64,000 nucleotides of DNA from Smittia aterrima (taxonomy: Eukaryota > Arthropoda > Insecta > Diptera > Chironomidae), in the NCBI GenBank assembly GCA_033063855.1, contig CP093830.1, positions 8,990,854 through 9,054,853 on the forward strand, given 5' to 3'. Positions within the stretch are counted from its first letter, which is position 1; every line of letters begins with the position of its first letter. The translations under genes were made by a program, and so were the position numbers. Below are positions 58,687 through 64,000 of the stretch, in pieces. The notes below the pieces were generated by a model, which was not told where the DNA came from, made no database searches, and saw only the letters and a list, made by a program, of their open reading frames with translations.

Positions 58687-61600
58687 GGTGAGTGATCTGG
58701 AGAATTTGGGTCGCTTGTTGGCAAAGCCAATGCAAATATACATAAAGCTATGCTTTGAGGCCTATTCGGAGATGATGTCACGATCTAGAGCGGAACAGAC
58801 GAATCGGTCATGGTTGAAGGTTATTGTTTGGCTCATGGAAAGTATGTCAATGACCGTCGGGGAAGCTCGTGACGTCATTTATTTTATTCTCCCCTCTTTC
58901 GCATGAAATCTGTTCGGCGCTGACAAAAAAACTAAACACGAGAAACTCAATGTACACAATAATGAAAAATTGTGCATGAAAATTTTCTCCTCTGATGTGG
59001 GTGTGTGTTCTTCTCGAGTTGTACACACGATGGATGATTCTGAAGTTGGGAAAATTCCAACAATTTTTTTTGATATCTTTCATTGCTGCTGTTGTTTATT
59101 AGAGAAGCCAAAAACAGTCAGAGTCTCGTAGTGAAATCGATAAAATGATGCGACTTTTTATTTCGTTCTTAATACGAAGTTAAAGCGTAGAGAAAGCGAC
59201 GGAAACGCTTCATGAATTTATGATCTTTTAAAGGCTTTTCTGCTCGTTTTGTCTCTGACAATCTTCTGTCAACGAAGGAATTACAGTCGTGACCACAGAA
59301 CATGTCAGATGACTGTCCCCTATCATCTTCCTTGAAGCATCTTCGTGACGTCTGTTGCCATAATTCACTGATTCACTTTAATGAAAGAGATAGAGTGGGT
59401 GGAAGGGCGGCAGACCGATAATTGTCCTTCTGATAATTAATGCTTTCGCATCCTCAATACCGGAAGGAGAAAAGGCGTCGTTTTGACATAATAACGTTTT
59501 CTTTTTGTCCTGAAAAGCTTCTTTAATTTCACTTTGCGGAGGAAAACGTGAAAAATGAATTTCGGATGATAATGAAATTTGCTCTGGGGCAACTTCATGT
59601 AACTTAATTAAATAAAAACAAACTCTCCTCGTCCCTATCGCTTTTGTCGGATCGCCGTGAAACATCTCGGAAGAATCTTGATTGTGCATGACTCGAGTCT
59701 TCTGTTCAGTTGAGGAAGAATAATCTAACTAATGATCAGTACCCACATTATTCGGATTATAGTTAAGACCAAGCGAGGCCAGAATAAAAAAATCTTTGGA
59801 CGAATGAAGTTGAAAGAAATAATAAAAAAAAAATCTCGTGCCTGTTTGCTTCTCTTCTATCATTTGAAACATGAACTTGGGATGTTGTTGAAGTCTCGAC
59901 AAATGTGCAGGCAAGCGAGAGGAAAGTATTGAATTCCACTTGGCTCACTGACAATCGATCGATGATAAAGGCAAAGGATGCGGCCTTGGCAAGAAAAAGC
60001 CTCGATGATGAACAATGTGCCACTTTTATCTCGTTATACGTGACACTTCAACTATCATCGAATAGATTGAAGCTTATCTCTACACAGTTCCTTTGCTTGC
60101 ACATATTCAAGGTCGTGCACAGCAAGCATAAAATTGTTTTTAAGTTGCCACTTCCTCATACGTCAATAGCGTTTAATGATGAAACATAACTCAATAGCTT
60201 CGTGGCAATAATTCATTTTTTTGCTTCATCGTCTCGGTCGTGCGACGAAATCCGGCAAAGCAACAATTAAACTCCAATCTTCGTTTGAAATGTTTGCAGA
60301 GTTAATTCACATGTATCATGTATGAATGTAGAAGGAAGAAGCAAACAAACAACAAGCAGATTTTGAGAAAATACGATGATTGTTCATATCTTTTTCTTAA
60401 GCTTTATCTTTTGTTTTAACTTTAATGGGACATTGTGCGACTTTTGTGCATTCACGACTAAGACCAACATTGCTACTTCTCTCTTTCTCTCATCAGATGA
60501 AATCTGGCTCTTGTTTGCTTTCGTTTCTCGAGCGCCTTCTCATTGCTTGTCATCGGGACGATAAAGTATAAAGCAAAGCAGAAGAATGAGAAGAAGAAGT
60601 CACATGTCGACATTAAACATGCCTTCGTTCCCTCGTTCTCATGAAAATGCTTTCAGGTACATGGTCATCAGCAAAGTCAAAATGTCCTTTTGAAAAGAAG
60701 GCTTCATGTTCGTCATTGAGCGATGAGATGAGATGCGATAGATTCGCATTTGATTGCACAAAAAAAAACAACAAGCAAGTCAGATAAATTAATGATGAAA
60801 AGCAGCAGCAGAAAGAAACAGGAGAATAAATGCGAAAAGCGAGACGGGGAAGTCCATTGATTGAGTCACAAAGATCATTGCGAAGATATCGTGAAGAACA
60901 ATACCAAGAAATGCAATGCTGATGATTCCGCCTTTAATTTCATGAAAAACTTCGCAGAAACTTCGTTCAACCGCCTTCCAATAAACATAAAAAATTCAAA
61001 AACTTATTTCATGAAAAGGTTCTTTCATTTTCTGCCTGCACTAGTTCTGTGAATGTGTATTTATTTTCTTTTTGTTTCAAGAAGTCTCGAAGCCCGCATA
61101 CATCGATGAACACCAAAGCAGATATCTTTATAACATTCCTTCCTTTATTTCTCTCATTCTTTGCTCAAGTGGATTCTTCTTGAAGGTACACAGCAGAACA
61201 CACAACCATAGCGCCATTAAAACATTCATAAAGTTGCTCTTATAAAATTTTCGCTTTTAAAAATTTAAAGGAAATTTTTCTAAGCGCCGTTGATGCTTCT
61301 AACGTGTATAGAACGATGGGATTAAAAATTATAACGTTGCGAGACCCGAGAAGAAGTCAAATTAATGGGAGCGATGATGATTATTACTTCTCGAAGTCTT
61401 CTTTCCCATGGCATTTTCAAACAAGCGAATCTGACGAAATTCGTTTAAATCCACTCCCTCATTCACGGCTTTGCATTCACTTTGTGCACAAGAAGAATTC
61501 CTCACGCCATGAAATAGAGTTTGATTTAATTTAATGAAAGGAATGATGTGTCGGTATTATTGAAGAACTTTTCAAGCGGTTTATTGAGTTCGGTTTGCAT

Positions 61601-63716
61601 GTGAAGCTCTCTATGTGCAGTCAGCAGTTTTTTCTAGCCTTGAGCGATCCCTACATTCAGTCAGTCAGCAATAGTAGAAGACATTGAAAAACGCTTTGTT
61701 GGCAAGCTTTGTTCAAGAGAGTTTAAGTTTTAAACAGAAATATTTACGAGCTTCGTCATTTCATAGGCTTTTAACTTTCGATCGAGACGGAGAGAGAGTT
61801 AGAGTGCAAAGTTGCTGAAAGCCTCTCGAAAATTTATGCGACTTTCAAAACTCCCCTCGAATTTTAATGATCGTATTTATTAAGTAATTCATAAAATTCC
61901 CCGCTGATGATTTCATTTAATGCTTGATAATGATTTAAACGACTTTTTGTCTCAACTTCTTCATCTCGTTCTTTTAACTTTTCGGTCCCGAAAAAGGAGA
62001 ATCAAAGAACGGCTTGGCTAATTACATGTCTGCTTGGACCAGTTTTGGACATCGCAGAAGAATTCTTCTAATTGGAGACCATAAATAACCGCAATATCAT
62101 AATCTCGTTCTATCTCTTTTGTCCTCTTCATTTCTCGGAGGACCTCACCTCATGAACCGGGCCATTAGAATAAACAAGCCACAAAATTAGTATATCGACC
62201 CTTTCTTGATTCGGTTCGTTAACAAATTCGTTCCACGAACCTTCTCAAACCAACATCAAAGTCAGCAGCTTCTTTAAGATTACTCTGCGATAAATCTGGA
62301 AATCCACGGCGGTCGATAAAGCTTCAAGCAGTTGGAATATGTCAAAAGTTTTTCCATTTCCTCAACCCGAACAAATTCGTAAAGTTTAAGCTAAAGATTT
62401 GAGTTTGGCAAACTTTCTGATTCGGTTCAATGTAAACTGGGTTAAATTATTCTTCACTTCTCGCTCGGAACATCAGACGACGAAGCGTTTTTTCTTTTTT
62501 AATAGTCGTCCCGTAAATTAAGCGACTCGGCTCTGTGCTTACTGCTCAGTGTCTCAACCCTTTCACCCCCTGGTAGACAATTTATGTTGAACCTTTCTGC
62601 CTCGTCCTCTTCGAACTCGATTCTTTATTGCTTTCAGTATGCTCAGTGAGCGAGTAAGCGAGTGAGGGAGGTTGGGATTTTTTCTCTGCTTCTCTTCGGG
62701 GGGAGAAAACATTCGTATTCCGTTTTAATGTGATCTTAAAGAGATTATAAAAGGACATTTGTTAACAAGAAGCGCTTTATGTAAATTGAATGTCTGACAA
62801 TTTGCTGATGCCTTGAAATTAAAGGAAAGGAAAAATGCTGAAAGAAACTTTTCATCTCGAGGGAACAATTTGAAGTTTTGTCGCACACCGAGCAGCCTCG
62901 TTCCACTCCTTAACGAATCAACACGCCTGGCAAACACTCCCCGCATTATTTACATAAACACAAACTCGAGAGACGTTTGGCAATGCTTAATGTTGACGGC
63001 AGACGAAAACTTTTCCTTTCCCCAAGTCACTTTGAATCTCTTTTTGGTCCCACGAGCAAATGTTTGTATTACGAAGTCGTTCTGGACTTTAATTGGGTTC
63101 GAAAGGAACCCCCGTGTTCATTTGTGGTCGATTATAGATAATCAGTCGTTCTCAAGACATTTGAAGAGCGTTCGAAGTCTAAAATAAACACATGTCATCA
63201 AACCAGTTGAGAGCTCTGTTGATTACGCTTCGCTCTGGATTCTTCCGAAAAGATTAATGAGTTTCAGAAACGAAAATTCCATCTCTTAATGGATGTTTCC
63301 TAAGATGATTAAATATGCGCTCGGCCTTAATTTCGATTTCGTTCATTTTAAGCCAAGTGCCCATCTCGGTAATGAAGCATAAATATCTCTGTAAAGCAGA
63401 GAGTCCCAAACCTAAACTTCTCATATAAGCGAGCTCAATTTTCATGTTCTCCAAACAAACGATAAATCTTCAACTTTACAAGCTGTGAAAACTTTATAAA
63501 TACTTTTTTATTCTCACTCCTAAGCCATGCCAACTGATTCGTTTCTTTCAAGTCGAAACGTTTAAAAATAATTTTTGCCATTTGCGAGAGGAAAGGAAAC
63601 CTGTAACGAGAGTTAATTAAATTAAGTTTACGGCGGCTCTTTCATTCTATCAAAAATTCATTAGCTGCCGAAACAAGGTAGCAACGTTCATGCTCTTTGG
63701 CCAAATGACGTAGGCA

Positions 63717-63732
63717 CTCTCTCTCTCTCTCT
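63717..63732. repeat. (CT)8 microsatellite / GAGA tract
   Basis: Eight perfect CT units. Read on the minus strand it is a GAGA-factor type site, but length and position give no further support. Confidence 0.6.
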
Positions 63733-64000
63733 GTACGGCAATCCTGTTAAAACTTCATCGTGTCTTGACTCCTAAGCTCGCAAAAAAAAAAATTCTTGAA
63801 GACTTTCCAAGAAAATTTGATTGGATTTGTAAAAAGTTTTCGAGAGCCCGCTGTTGACTCATCGTTGACATCAACTTTGCCCTGCCCGAGAGAAAGAATA
63901 ACAAATTTCGCTCTTAAGGAAAAAGTTTTGCGCCTCGACACTGCGGCATGTTTCGTCGAGCGTTTCCTTATGGGTGAGAAGAGCTGACAAGGTGTATTAG

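Larger units (their letters stand above)
56930..64000. other. Gene-poor region with no confirmed gene
   Basis: No coding exon supported. ORFs are short and lack family motifs. A candidate non-coding first exon lies near 58606-58686. A (CT)8 tract, GAGA on the minus strand, is at 63717-63732. It could be upstream or intronic sequence of a gene beyond the right edge. Confidence 0.5.

Overview
The window is nuclear DNA from a dipteran insect. It is AT-rich, its introns are mostly 40-130 bases, and it carries genes found only or mainly in flies: erect wing, a knirps-family orphan receptor, a ZAD zinc-finger protein and a 27-kDa-hemolymph-type protein. The very compact gene spacing and overall character fit a nematoceran such as a chironomid midge, but the species cannot be fixed from the sequence. 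No bacterial, viral or transposon-coding sequence was recognised. Coordinates below come from reading splice sites by eye against family knowledge, so single-base errors at exon edges are possible.

Layout. 1-3.5 kb: no gene seen. 3.5-8.0 kb: KLHDC4 and GPN1 (minus), then a CDC50/TMEM30 flippase subunit (plus) sharing a short divergent promoter with GPN1. About 8.4-8.6 kb: weak evidence for a small minus-strand gene. 11.3-14.5 kb: erect wing (NRF1 family) with an intronic poly(A) alternative. 15.5-28.6 kb: a regulatory-looking desert holding only a knirps-family receptor (most like eagle). 28.6-51.9 kb: a dense block with APLF, Vha100-1 (several alternative exons), ALG13, two tandem secreted LRR proteins, an orphan coiled-coil protein, a ZAD C2H2 factor, CCDC86, mRpL2, PLAA, PIGM, NDUFAF8, a small membrane protein, CMC4 and PLD. 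55.7-56.9 kb: a five-exon DUF1397 secreted protein. 57-64 kb: no gene seen except a possible 5' exon near 58.6 kb.

The most striking feature is at 47.19-47.91 kb. Three ORFs, CMC4, a 69-residue single-pass membrane protein and NDUFAF8, lie on one strand with a 1-base stop/start overlap and an 11-base gap. This looks like a tricistronic unit for mitochondrial proteins, two of them twin-CX9C. The CMC4 intron there is only 36 bases. A second theme is extreme 3'-end compaction: in at least five genes the AATAAA poly(A) signal overlaps the stop codon. A third is alternative processing in neuronal-type genes, with an internal poly(A) site and U-rich tract in ewg and alternative exons at one site in Vha100-1.
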